Origin: Blasia pusilla | Taxonomy: Eukaryota; Marchantiophyta; Marchantiopsida; Blasiales | NCBI GenBank assembly: GCA_050084515.1 | Contig: CM114272.1 | Location: forward strand, 54,498,001 to 54,562,000 | DNA length: 64,000 nucleotides | Reading direction: 5' to 3' | In this document: piece after piece, positions 34,714 to 48,110 of the stretch | How positions within the stretch are numbered: position 1 is the stretch's first letter | Layout: each line of letters opens with the position of its first letter | Position numbers and translations under genes: made by a program | Notes under the pieces: model-generated | The model's input: the letters and a program-made list of their open reading frames with translations, nothing else | Database searches by the model: none | What the model was told of the DNA's origin: nothing

Positions 34714-35144
34714 CGACCCACATGTTCTTTGCGATGAGCCGTCCACCAGTGGAGAGCGTAATCCTTCAGAAACGTGACCACTAGAGTCACCTTGTCTTGC
34801 ACCTCTGCCCTTTGCGCTTTGAAGTAAAGTTCGAGTTCCGTTAGAAACTCACTCACTTTCCGAGAACGCCCCATTCTTGTAACTGGTGTTGGAAAATTTC
34901 TCTTACAAAGCTTCTTGCTGGAACTAGAGGCTCCATTCGACTTGAGTTCTATGATCACCTTGCTCTGTTGGGCCATCTGGTCTGCCATAACCTTCATCAA
35001 GTCAATCATTTGGATATAATAGGCCGGGTTGTTTGAGTTTGGAGCCAAAGGCCCCGCGGAAAGATTTGCGTTTGGGATATCCTCATGTTTGGGATTTGGT
35101 ACTTTGAGAGTCGCTATCTCCTCCTCTGGCTCACGGTCAGTCAT
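34714..35144 (-). pseudogene. Gypsy gag fragment (element B)
   Basis: Encodes an acidic leader and then the gag core: VSEFLTELELYFKAQRAE, KVTLVVTFLKDYALHWW. A 66-codon frame (35337-35137) upstream has a charged composition typical of gag leaders. The fragment stops at the junction with the truncated chromovirus-type LTR. Confidence 0.72.
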
Positions 35145-35344
35145 TGATTTGTCTCTCGGATTTTTCTATTTGACTCGCAGCTTCCTTTGTTCTTTGCCCT
35201 TGGCCGCCATTTGTGAGTCCTCGCTTTCTTAGATCTCCTCCTTGTCTCTTGCGTTCCTCCTCAAGCGTCGAGGTCTCCCTGCTTGAGTTCTTCTCCAACG
35301 TCCAGATCTTACACAACCCCAAGTCCACGCTCACCAAGGATTTG

Positions 35345-35356
35345 ATCAGATACCAC
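35345..35356 (-). promoter_or_regulatory. Degenerate Met primer-binding site of element B
   Basis: The minus strand reads TGGTATCTGATC beside the inner end of the LTR at 35358. The first seven bases match the Met site. Confidence 0.5.
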
Positions 35357-35357
35357 G

Positions 35358-35932
35358 TGCTGTGCGCCTACTCTCCTTGAACGTTAATCTTTGTTGTTGC
35401 GGAAGTATGTGTTCAGTAGGTCATGCTCTCAATGATGATCTGCATCCAAACACGCACTCTGGTTAGTCAGGTCTAGATCAATCAGCAGGCTAACTTTTCG
35501 AATTCTCGTCATGATCGCTCATCAACCTCAACCTTCCTAGTTTCGCGGTTTACAACATAGGCAATTCTGGAAAGACTTGGGATAGACTTTATGGTCGGTT
35601 CAGGAACCTAAAATGACGGTTCGCACCTCGTGGTTCCAAATGTCCGATGGACATCTAATGAGTCCCTAACTGAGACTCACACAAAATGAATCACAGGTCG
35701 GAATCCAAGTGTGGCGTACAAAGTCCACTCCCTTGTATCACGTTTGGGTTTCAAATTCCAATGTCAAACTCCCGTTCCATCTTGTGCCCTTGAGACGCCG
35801 TTTGGTGCTGAAAGTGGGATTCGTGGTCCAAGACATCTTGGAGAGACTCCCCCTTACTAGTACTTCTGGGGATCTCCGGGGTCCTCCTAACTTTAGGGAA
35901 GGACATTCGGGCCCCTCAAATTGGCCCTCAAT
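35358..35932 (-). repeat. LTR of gypsy element B, copy 1, interrupted by a CACTA end
   Basis: Aligns with 42452-43020 along most of its length (shared blocks GTGCGCCTACT, CCTTCCT, CACTCCCTTG/CTATCTTGG, GTGCCCTTGAG, GGGGATC-C-GG). It is cut at 35933 by a CACTAG terminal motif. Confidence 0.78.
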
Positions 35933-36946
35933 CACTAGAAGAAAAATGCCAGGACGGAGGCGAATACAAGCCATCTGCCTGAGCTTGCTAGGGCTCAAGA
36001 ACATGGCAAGAGACGTATAAAATGCCCTTGCAATGAGTGCAAGGGGCAAAAAACTATAACATTACATACGGTAGATGTTCACCTACGAAGGAATGGTAGA
36101 TTTCCTTTGTGCCGGTTGTGGAAAGGGATTGAAGAAAGTGACTCCTCTGATGAGGAGTGGCTAGCTAAAGACCAAATGAATAGTAGAATTCATCATAAGT
36201 ACATTATGGAGTCAGCTGTTAGAAGAAAAGACGAGTGTACTGAAGATAGGGATGCAACATATAATCGACACGCAGCCCCTCCTATAGACATGGATGTGGA
36301 TGTTAACCAGATGTTGAACGAGATGTTTGCCCAATATAACTAACTATATAAGGGTAATGTTGGTCATGGAGGAGGGGAAATAGGGGAAGATCTGCATGAG
36401 ACGACCACTGACATCCCAACTGTAGAACCTGATATGCTAAATGAAGCATGCAAGCCATTGTTTCATGATGCCAAAGTATCTACGCTTGCTTTTATCATGC
36501 ATATTTTCAATATTTCTGGGGCACACGATGTACCCAATATAGCTATTGATGAACTATTCAAGCTGCTTGGAAAACATGTACTGCCTAAAGGTGATCAAGT
36601 TCCAAAAAGTCATTATGCAGCGAAGAAGCTAGTGGGAAAGTTGGGGTTGGGATACAATACCATTCATGCTTGTCCTCAAGGATATGTATTGTATTATGGG
36701 GATCTATATGGAGCTGAAGTGTGTCCAAAATGTGGAGAGAGTAGATTCAAGAAAGTTGGGAAAAGTATGGTTCCATCCAAGGTCTTGAGACAGTTTCCCA
36801 TAATCCCAAGACTCCAACGTATGTTTAGGTCCAATGCACTTTCAGAATTGATGTGTTGGGCACTTGATAATATGAGCGGGGATGGTATTGTTAAGCATAC
36901 TGGAGATTCTAAAGCATGGAAACACGTGGATGAATTGTATCCAGAT
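35933..36946 (+). pseudogene. CACTA (En/Spm) TNP2-type transposase fragment
   Basis: A CACTAGAAGAAAAAT end lies at 35933. The coding part shows an N-terminal transposase-associated zinc region (IKCPCNECKG ... VDVHLRRNG), then ACKPLFHDAKVSTLAF, DELFKLLGKHVLPK, KLGLGYNTIHACP, VCPKCGESRF, VLRQFPIIPRLQRMF and SKAWKHVDELYPDF. An in-frame TAA at 36341-36343 and an early shift near 36020 break it. It stops at 36946, well before the catalytic region, where the 54-bp repeat begins. Confidence 0.87.
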
Positions 36947-36953
36947 TTCCAAC

Positions 36954-37007
36954 TTGAAAATTTTGCTACTCTTGCAGGTTAGTTTTAATGTAACAAAGGA
37001 ATTTCAA
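36954..37007. repeat. 54-bp direct repeat, copy 2
   Basis: Identical to 34335-34388. Confidence 0.9.
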
Positions 37008-38100
37008 ATCTGAACAAGAGAATCCCAAATTTACACCGGTTGCTTCCAAAGTTCTCCGGGGTCCACTTAACCCTAAGGGATAATAAATGCGGCCCTAGGT
37101 TTTTTTAGCATTAAGAGGGCTCCGAGGGAAACGGAGAGTTCGGAGCAATGTCCGGGGAGAACCGGGGTTACGTGTTGAGCTTGCCGGAAGAATTTGAGAA
37201 TTTCCGATTCTGTTTCTCACTTACCGGCTAAAAACCGACGTTTCATGCAGGGGTTCCTTTGTATTTGTATTTGCTTAGCCGAAATGCAGAAAAGTTTGAA
37301 AATTGCCCCTCGGTTTTATACAGACCGGAAATGTATTGGTTGTCACGAAAAAACTCCCCGGACCCTAGTTCGGAGGGAAACAGAGGGAAAGGACACGGCG
37401 AGGGCAGGTAGTAACAACGACCTAGAAGGAAGAGCATAGGAAACTAACACTAAGACTGCGAAGGGCATGGAAAGAACAACGGTTGTAAAAGCACTAATAC
37501 GGTGGGAGAAGCACTAACACGACGGCGGATAATAACACGACGTGTAAAGCAGAGCCCAGGAAATGCACTAACACTATGTGAGGGGAAGAGCACATGGAGA
37601 GTAACATGGCATGGAGTAACACATGAAAACAAAAAAAAAATGAGACGTGAAAAAAGAGAAGAAAAGCCATTTTTATTCCCTCCATCCTACGATTTGAAAT
37701 ATTCACATCTTACCATACTAACATTCATTCAGCAGAGAGCGCCCCTATTATAGTATGCTGAATGCAAGTTATAATAGGGGCCAGGGGCCGTCAATAACGG
37801 GGAAAATTAGTGTTGGAAAGATATCTGGAAAAAGATTAGTAAACACTTGTGAGGTTTACTATACAAAGAAATTTAGAAAAGAAAAATAATAGCATCCCAA
37901 GAAAGGAGTGAGTTAAAAAATGAAGAAAAAGGGCTGTGCTCGTTCGTCGAGAAAAGTGGCTGTCTTCGTCTCCACGACACGACACCTCCAACGGCGGCAA
38001 GTTCGGTCCACCTCCTGCTGCTACATACGCCCCTCCAGACTCAGACTCCCACGTGCTTGTCACGAGACGAAAATGCGTTGAGCTCTCGCAACAACGTAGC
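37008..38100. other. Intergenic stretch, no gene recognised
   Basis: The part from 37010 to 37450 is GC-rich with CCGG motifs and short frames. A thinner AT-rich part follows. Nothing here has a recognisable domain. Confidence 0.35.
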
Positions 38101-38107
38101 GCAGCGT

Positions 38108-38134
38108 GGCAAGGCAAGGCAAGGCAAGGCAAGG
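38108..38134. repeat. (GGCAA)n pentanucleotide microsatellite
   Basis: Five consecutive GGCAA units, about 950 bp upstream of the GGPP synthase start. Confidence 0.9.
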
Positions 38135-40251
<2,117 letters not shown>

Positions 40252-41879
40252 TCGTTCTCATAGGAAGGCCTTAAGTAGTGAAGAGATAAGGAAGTAACTT
40301 ATATTGAGCACACACTGAGAAGCAAAGTGTCCAAGAGCACCTGATTAGCGTTGGCATAGATATCACTCCATATTCATTCATGCTCAATTAGTTCACCAAG
40401 TCACCACACGAGGTTAAAATCAGCTCTCTCTGTTCTTCTCTTATCAGGATCTGTCCAAGCACGGAGAGCATACTTTTAGTTCATGGACGTAATGTAGTTT
40501 CCGCAGTGATCCTGTAAACTTGTACGTGCAAGAAAGATCCATTTCTGGGCACTGAGAAGGGCATTGATGCTATGCCATGTCTGTACATTGGAGAATGCAA
40601 GGTATTTAGCTCACATGGGGAGTTTCGGACAATATCAAGGCTTCCACAATGTTGAATTCAATATTGTCAGTAATTGTACAACATGATGACTGGGTGTGAC
40701 TCCTCCTGTCTGTTTTTTGTATACCTCTGATTACCTACAGTTTTCTTCTACAGGAGATCCTATCCTGCTGTCGAAGTGTTTCATTTTAATGCAGCCATCT
40801 TAAGTCAATGGGGAAAACGTTTGGGATGGGTTGACAATTTGCAAGTCTTGTAGTTTCTACAAAGCACATCATTTGGTCTCAATGTCACATGAGGAGATTG
40901 GAGGGTTTTGAAACAACGTGGGTGTGGATCTCTTAAGCATTGGAAAAATTTGGTTCTGGATTTTTTCCATATTGGATATATCCTGCAGGGATTGAGCACC
41001 GAATCTTTCAGGTATTGTGTGGGCGTCAGGACGAACCATGCGTTGTAGGATTAATATGACATGCTGAAAGTAAGGAAGGGCGGGACTTGTAATTTGTGCC
41101 TCTTTTCACCTTCTCAAGAGTGGGCTGTCTTGAATACTACTGACCATTACTGATCAAGTTGGCTTGATCTCTCACCAAGTGGCATGAGGTTTGGTGTGCA
41201 CAAGAGTTTGAAGGATGGAGCTGGTGGGAGATTTTATACATCAAAAGTTTTAGAGGATAGTTTTGATTAGTGGGTTTATTCACAATTCCGTTTGATTAGT
41301 GGGGTTATTCACAGTCATGTGTGGTACATGGTTGTGGATATCTTGCTCATTTTAAAACAAAATTCAGGGTATGAAAGTCGAGCTAAATCAGAAAAGTTAA
41401 GCACCAACCCAATTGATCAAGGAAAAGAGGTTTGGAAAGGATATCTACATGCACTTATCCAACCAAATATAGTTGTAAACTATCAATCCTATGGCTATGG
41501 CTCCTAGATTTGTCCACAATTTCTAATATTTAACTTGTCATCTGGATACCAAGAAAACACTTTTAAACTTTGAGCAGCAAATGAACCTTTCAATCTTGAT
41601 ATCATCCATTACAAACATCCAAAAGAATGTCCTGCGATGGAAATTTGGGGATAAAAGGTCATTGGATAAAGTGGCCTTTATAGTTCGCCATGCCTTGTTT
41701 GGAGTGCCATGGATGAGAGTAGTCTTTGAAACCCAAAATAGATTGCTGTTTTTTTCGGTCTATTTGCAACCTTCAATCTATATTTCTTTTTTACAAAATC
41801 TTAACTACCCACTTGGTATACATATTGGTGATTTCTATCACGTCTTTTGTAGCGGATCGACGAGAATGTGGAGGATGCC
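40252..41879. other. 3' flank of GGPP synthase and intergenic DNA
   Basis: Includes the 3' untranslated region. A 108-codon plus-strand frame (41581-41907) has no recognisable motif and runs into a repeat family A copy. No RNA gene was found. Confidence 0.4.
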
Positions 41880-42230
41880 TTTGAGGATGTTGGAGGACAA
41901 CTTGTGAAGGTCATTTGGGGTAAGTTCCTACTATGAATATAGTTGATTTTTAAGTTTAGGAAATGGCCCCTAAACCACTTTTGTAGGTCAAGAGCCAAGG
42001 AGGGGACATATGTTCATAGATCACCTAGGTAAGAACTTGGGGAGAAGGAAGGTGTACATTACCCAAAGAGAATGAGTTTCACATCTCATTCTCTTTTTGT
42101 TCAACCTTCTTTCATAAGGCGGAAAAGCTATGGTTCTTCTTACCTTATGAGTAACCCAAACCTTTTATTAGGAGATTAGATTTGGTTTGACATGAGAGAG
42201 GCATGGAATGTATGTGAAATCTTTATTATT
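41880..42230. repeat. Dispersed repeat family A, copy 3
   Basis: Shares GGTCAAGAGCCAAGGAGG, a GAATATAGTTGA block, an ATTCTCTTT block and a TTTGGTTTGACATGA block with 33400-33890, and more weakly with 24590-25010. It contains no microsatellite at the site of the (AG)59 run. Confidence 0.75.
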
Positions 42231-42451
42231 CCATGAGTTTACAAAGAGAGAACGAGGGATCTATAATGTGGGAGTTTCAAGAGGTTCGTTGTTTTTTAAC
42301 GTTGGGGATTGTGTTCCCTACTCAATGGTTTATGGGAGTGCTCACCACATCAAGAACCACTGCCTTATGGTTATTTTTAGTTGATTTTTGGTGCACTAGA
42401 GAGGTGAGCAAAAGAGTTGTCAAATTTTTGGTACAATTATGAGTATGGGCA

Positions 42452-43190
42452 TGTCGTGCGCCTACTCCCCTAGAATGTCGATCTTAGAGTTGCGAAACCA
42501 TACGTTCAGTAGGACACACTCTCATCGCCAACCTGCACCCAAACGCGTTCACGTTAGTTTGGTTTGGGTCAAGCGGTCTTCAACCCACCGAGTCCTCGAC
42601 TCGGCACCTCATCAAACGCAACCTTCCTTCATTCCTAGGTTCCCAACACGGGCAAGTCTTCCGAGACTTGGGACAAACTTTCTAGTTAGTCTAGATACCT
42701 CAAACAGCGTTTGCGAGCCTAGCAGTCCCAACTGTCCAATGGACCTCGCACGAGTTCCCAAGCGAGACTCAACAACATGAGTTACGAGTTGGAATCCAAT
42801 AGGGACCTCCGAAATCCACTATCTTGGACTTGGTTCGGGTTTTGAATCCCAACGCCAAAACTCCCGATCCATTCCATGCCCTTGAGTCGCCCCGTGGCGC
42901 CCAAAGTGGGGTTTGAGTCCCAAGCACCCTTGGAGACCTCCCCCGTTAATAGTACTTATGGGGATCCCAGGCGTCCCCCTACCTTTGGGGAAGGGCATTT
43001 GAGCCCCTCTTTTTGGCCCTCAACCCGACTCCCCATATAGTCGGTTATGGCCCTTATCTCAACCTCTTCCTACGCATTTTCCAAGATCTTTGGTGTGATG
43101 GAAGTGACTCCACATAAGCTTTCCAACGCTACCTTACTTGTCCCAAACGCACATTGGGACTAAAAGTTATGGTCAAACGGACAGTCGGGA
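42452..43190 (-). repeat. LTR of gypsy element B, copy 2, left part
   Basis: Homologous to 35358-35932 and extends it by about 165 bp. It is broken at 43190 by a CACTA element and appears to resume at 46427. No gag lies beside it, so it may be a solo LTR. Confidence 0.75.
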
Positions 43191-46100
43191 CACTAGAAAA
43201 AAAATATGATTTTTATGACTTGACTAAACTGACTTATGCACAAAATGACACAAAATATAACTCTATTGGTTAAATCATTTTGTATGACTTCGAAAACTAA
43301 ATGAATCATAATGTAATGACTTAAATAATATCAGAAATGACTCACTCATATACTAGTCATATCTCGTGACAAGTTCAATAATCCAAGTCATTTCTTCATA
43401 CATGTATATTAGAAAAAAGAATTTGGAGAATTATTTATATATATATATATATATACACTACCAAGGCCTCATAAAAACCAGCCCTATGAGGTATAATGAA
43501 ATATTAAAATATTATATTAAAAGATATAGATTTAAAAAAATAAAATAGACTTTTCTTTCCAGTATGAAGGAGTCCCCACTATCTTGTAATTTTCCAACAT
43601 TTATTAGGAAATCAGGAATATGAGAGTATTTCAATAATAATAATAATCATAATAATAATAATATAAAAGTAAAATAAATTCATGAATAGTAAACCTAATA
43701 CAAAAATAATCCATTAAATTAAAGAAAAAATTAAATCTTTGGGAATAGAAGACGGAGTCCAACTATAGTTTTAATATTAGATCATTAACAGTAAAACAAT
43801 GAATAAAAAATAAATTTATTGAAAAAAATTAGTAAATTTTAAATATCAAACCGTTAATGAAAATGAGTATCACGCATAAATAACTAGAAAGTGATAATAT
43901 ATGTAATAAAATTATCCACAAAACATTACATTCTTGAGTACGTCGGAAAAAGAAGGACTAAACCTAATATAAGTAGACCTCGAGTTGAAAAAGAGCAAAC
44001 AAAAGAGTATAATATTCACAAATAATAAAGATAAAGAAATAAGAATATTCTAATGATATTTTTAATACTTTAATGTAAACATGCCTAATTATTAATTTAT
44101 TCGTTTTTTAAAATGACAAAAATAAAATCAAAACTAAATTATCTAAAGTGGTGAGAGTGTGAGCAAAGACGCGAATGAAGAGAGGGCAGGCCATGAGTTC
44201 ATAGACAAGACTACTTGTGAATGAAGAGAGGCGGGGCCACAAGGGCATGAGTTCAGAGATGGCGCAAATGAGGAGAGGTTGACGGGAGAGCACAACTAGG
44301 AGGGTGCGAGTTCGGAGACTAAATAGAATTGGGTGAGACAAGTTTTGCAAGTGGCGGGAGAGCAGGTACCTTGATATGAATAACACTTATGCATTTGAGT
44401 GGCTAGAGCTTGCCATTATGGTGATGGTGGCGGTGAAGTTGCCTATTGATGTTGTTGCACAGTTGTCGGCATTGTCGAATTGCACCAAGTTCGACCTCGA
44501 TCTGAACTGATTTTTCTTTTGTGAGCGATCCACTTTTCCTTTTGCCAATTCTTTGCTATGAGGTGATTTGCTGAAAAAGGAGTCCACTTTTTTATGAGCT
44601 CATGGAGCAGGAGGAGGCGGTTGTGATCACTTGTTGAGTGGGGAGCTCTGGCATGCGTTGTAGGGAGCTAGGTCTGGGAGAGTAAAGGTCGAGGAGTACT
44701 CTCCCTACAAGTGCCTACAGTGAGCCAAAGGGTCCATGGAAACGGTATCATGAGCTTTGGGAGCAGTGGCACTAGCACCCTTGGCAGCAAAATGCCATTC
44801 TATGTTTGTTGCAAATTATCAAAATTTAACTTGAGCCTGTGGGAATTGCTATTCCACATGGGGAGAGACCCTGTGCACAAGCAACCTAGCAGCATACCCG
44901 TTTCTCAAGCTCAAAATATGCAAGGTCAGGCTGAAACTTTACTCTCTTCAGTCATTTCGAGTGACTCCGTTTTCTCACTTTTAACTGATTTTGCAGTCTT
45001 TGGAGATTGTAGTTACTGGAGTAGTCTTAGAGGGGAAGACCCCTGGCTCCATCATAGCTAATTGAACTTTGTTAGTTTCTTAATGGACTTTGCACTATCC
45101 TTCTTTTGCTGACGGATGTATTTCTACCTTAAGTCATTCTATTGACAATGTTGTTCATTACAAAGTCGGCCCACTTCTGCGAGAGTCTTCAAGTGGTGTT
45201 GGATGATTGATAGGTTGGACTAGTACCTATGAATATGAGAAGTGAAATCAGTGGAAATATATGCGCCAATCCATATTTGTGAAACTCCATATCTAACTGG
45301 GGCTGCGATGTGGTTGCAGGTTGGACACATGTGTTATAGGCTGTCAGACATCGATTGGGACAAGAAGGTCTCTGGAACTTCTTGAGATTGTAATGGAAGC
45401 CAACCAGTCTACACAAGCTCTATCTATGGCATCATTGTCAACCGCTGTACTCCTCACTTCCACTCACTCGCCCAAGCTAAATTAGGGCATGATTGCAAAC
45501 CTACCTCAATTGCCAATGTCCTTGAATTGTGTCGTTTGGACAATTCAGAGCCCATCAAGAAGAGATTTCAATTGTCTAGCGAACCCAAATTTCTCTGGAC
45601 ATAGGTTTGCTATGTCTGATGCAATTATAAATAATAACTCATGGAGCCATCTACAAGACTAAAATCGGCACGTCATGATCAAATACAATAATTAATATGA
45701 CTGAAACACAATAATTAATATGATTGTCATAGTCGTGTAAGAAAAAACTACAGTAATTTAAAATGACTCAAAACTAATTCTTTCTAAGAAATTAAACTAA
45801 ATTACTACTTGAGACTTTAGTCATTCTATATGACTTGCAGAGTCCTTTCCTACATCTATGGCTCATACTCCTTTCCTACATCTATGGCTAAAATGATATA
45901 GTAAAATGAGATATATAGTAATATATAATGACTCACTTAGTCATAAATACGAATAACTTAAATGACTTAGACATTAAAGCCATGTGTCAAAAAATGATTT
46001 GACAATATTATTACACGTAAAAGTTCATGACTATTTAACTAAAATTATTCATTAATATGTGGTGACAGGTGGTCATATATGATAGGGTGTTCAAGTCCTT

Positions 46101-46426
46101 GTAAGTATGCCACATCATTTGATGATTTGTAAAGTGGATTTATGATTTGGTCATTTAATACACGTGTCAATCTAAGAGGAAAAATGAAAATATTCTTTCC
46201 ATGTCATGTGACGACGTGGCACTATGAAAACACCCTCACGTGTGATATCCTAGTCATAAATCAAAGACTAAGTAAGTAATGAGTTAGTCATTTACCTTCC
46301 GGGTAGTCTAAATCATTTCAAGTAAACAAATTGGTTAATATGACTCTATTGGTTATGAGTCATTGTGAGTCATTTACCATGAAGAATGACTCGACCTAGT
46401 CATATAAACCAAGATTTTTTCTAGTG
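43191..46426. mobile_element. CACTA (En/Spm) element, 3236 bp, non-autonomous
   Basis: It starts CACTAGAAAAAAAAT and ends with the inverted counterpart ...TTTTTTCTAGTG, the CACTA superfamily signature. The flanking trinucleotides are GGA and GAA, a 3-bp duplication with one change. Many copies of ATGACT/AGTCAT lie within 300 bp of each end in both orientations, as expected of transposase-binding subterminal repeats. No transposase is encoded inside, so it would depend on an autonomous relative. Confidence 0.88.
44711..45061 (+). CDS. Open frame inside the CACTA element, unidentified
   Basis: 116 codons, no domain recognised. Another frame of the same segment gives a phrase like EPKGPWKRYHELWEQWH, which looks protein-like, so this stretch could be a captured host exon. 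Minus-strand frames at 44387-44587 and 44108-44386 are also open. None has firm support. Confidence 0.2.
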   Translation: MPTVSQRVHGNGIMSFGSSGTSTLGSKMPFYVCCKLSKFNLSLWELLFHMGRDPVHKQPSSIPVSQAQNMQGQAETLLSSVISSDSVFSLLTDFAVFGDCSYWSSLRGEDPWLHHS

Positions 46427-46694
46427 GAAACTCCAAATGCTATCCGCGTCCCAAGTCCGGTTCTCACCCTTGCCACGTCTCCTTCTGAGACTTGACTTCT
46501 TTTAAGTCTGGGTTCCGCGTTTGGTTCCGGTTTCCTTAGTTGCGACCATAAACGTATGAAACACTTGAAACGCTCGCCTTGCTTGCGTCTTACACTTGTG
46601 TTTCCCTAACTCCAAAGCGCAAACCATCCTAATGTGAGCCCGCTAGAGTTCGGATGTTCCACTTGGCTCTCGTTTGGTTATGAGGGTCGCAACA
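46427..46694 (-). repeat. LTR of gypsy element B, copy 2, right part
   Basis: Continues the composition of the LTR after the CACTA element, and a possible LTR start (TGTTGCGACC on the minus strand) lies at 46694. No matching target duplication was found, so the outer boundary is uncertain. Confidence 0.45.
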
Positions 46695-47630
46695 TGATAA
46701 GTCTTTCCATAATGGGGCTTTCGGGAGCATGGTATAACTTGTTGGTTTGCTATTTTAGAGGTTAAAATTTTTTTGGAAAAAATTAGCACGGAAGTGCTAT
46801 CGTACGAGTTGAAGCCACGGGCTATAAAAATGTTGCTGCCAATTGCAAATTGAAGTACAAATGCAAAAATTGATTGTGTGTTGCTATGGAGCAAGGAGTC
46901 ACCACTTTTTTGGGGCTACCATTACTACCCATATGAAGGAGAAAATTTGAATTTTGTGGTAACTCTTTAGTTGGGAGGGAGTAAAGTAAACAATTGGTCA
47001 TTTTTTATGGAAAGCAAGTGAAAGGGGAATGTAGGAGTCATCTTGTAATCTATCTATCATACCTATGTACATCAGGGACAAAGCCAATATCCCTGAGGAA
47101 CCAAGTAAAGAGGTGGCGTCAAATACGACATATGCCATCTTCAAGAACACGCATCACAGACTAGCATTGTAGCTACGCCCCTAGTAGACCCACCCAACAT
47201 GCATCTCAAGACGAGACGAACCACTGTCAAGTATTGATCAACATTCCCATCCATGTCCGGATGATAACGTGGCGCATAATTATTCACATGATCTTTCCAA
47301 ACTCGAAGCACGTGCACCCCCTCCCATGTAAACCTCCTGTCTCTTAGTAGGACTCAATCCCCCTATCTAGCATCCACCATGCTCGCTAAGACATCAATGT
47401 GCCGGTACTCCGAGACCATCTCATAATTATGGATATCTCAAGTCTCTATTGACTCCTCATTAGCATTTGGATATGAGGATTTGCCATTCAACATCCCTTA
47501 TGGAATGGATGCGTCTTGCTGATCTAATGTAGTCAACGTACATAAATAGACAGATGCATGCCAACTCGACATCACCTCCTTATCACTCTCACCATGCTAC
47601 CAAGCTCCAATCGTATCACTCTAGCTTATG
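46695..47630. other. Degenerate repeat DNA, no gene
   Basis: The minus strand may contain the decayed integrase part of the gypsy fragment that follows, but no motif can be read with confidence. Confidence 0.3.
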
Positions 47631-47636
47631 CATGGA

Positions 47637-48110
47637 TTATGGCTCCATTTGTTTGCATCTTGGTTCAAATGTCTTTGGCACTAGATAATATGAAAATTTT
47701 ACTCTTGCAATTAAGACTGCCCATCTTTCAAGCTTCCATGTAAGCTTGTTAGAATTCATAAACCATATAAGTAGTTGAAAATCAATGATGAGCGTGAAAG
47801 GCTTCCCAACCAAACAAACAAATAACATGTGAAATGGGTCACTGCCCACACTACAACTAAACACTCTCCCTGAGAGGAATTTTTTTTTGAGCAACTTGCA
47901 TATGGCACTACGATCTCCTTCCCCTCGTCATCTCATTGAGTGAGCACCGCCTCTAAACCCAACATACTCCAATCTGTATGTGGTTGAAATGGTCAACCAC
48001 ACATAGGTCTTCTCAAAGTGGGTGAGGCCATCAACCTGCCCTTGAGCTCATGAAATGCTTGCTCTTGATCATCTCCCCTAAGCCACTTCTGGTCAAGCCT
48101 AGTCAACAAT
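47637..48110 (-). pseudogene. Gypsy RNase H and connection fragment
   Basis: From 48110 downward the minus strand reads GDDQEQAFHELKGRLMASPT, the linker that joins polymerase and RNase H. Then, in another frame, it reads GKPFTLIIDF and NKLTWKLERWAVLI, which match the RNase H motif normally containing an HQPL segment. Multiple stops show it is inactive. Confidence 0.82.
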
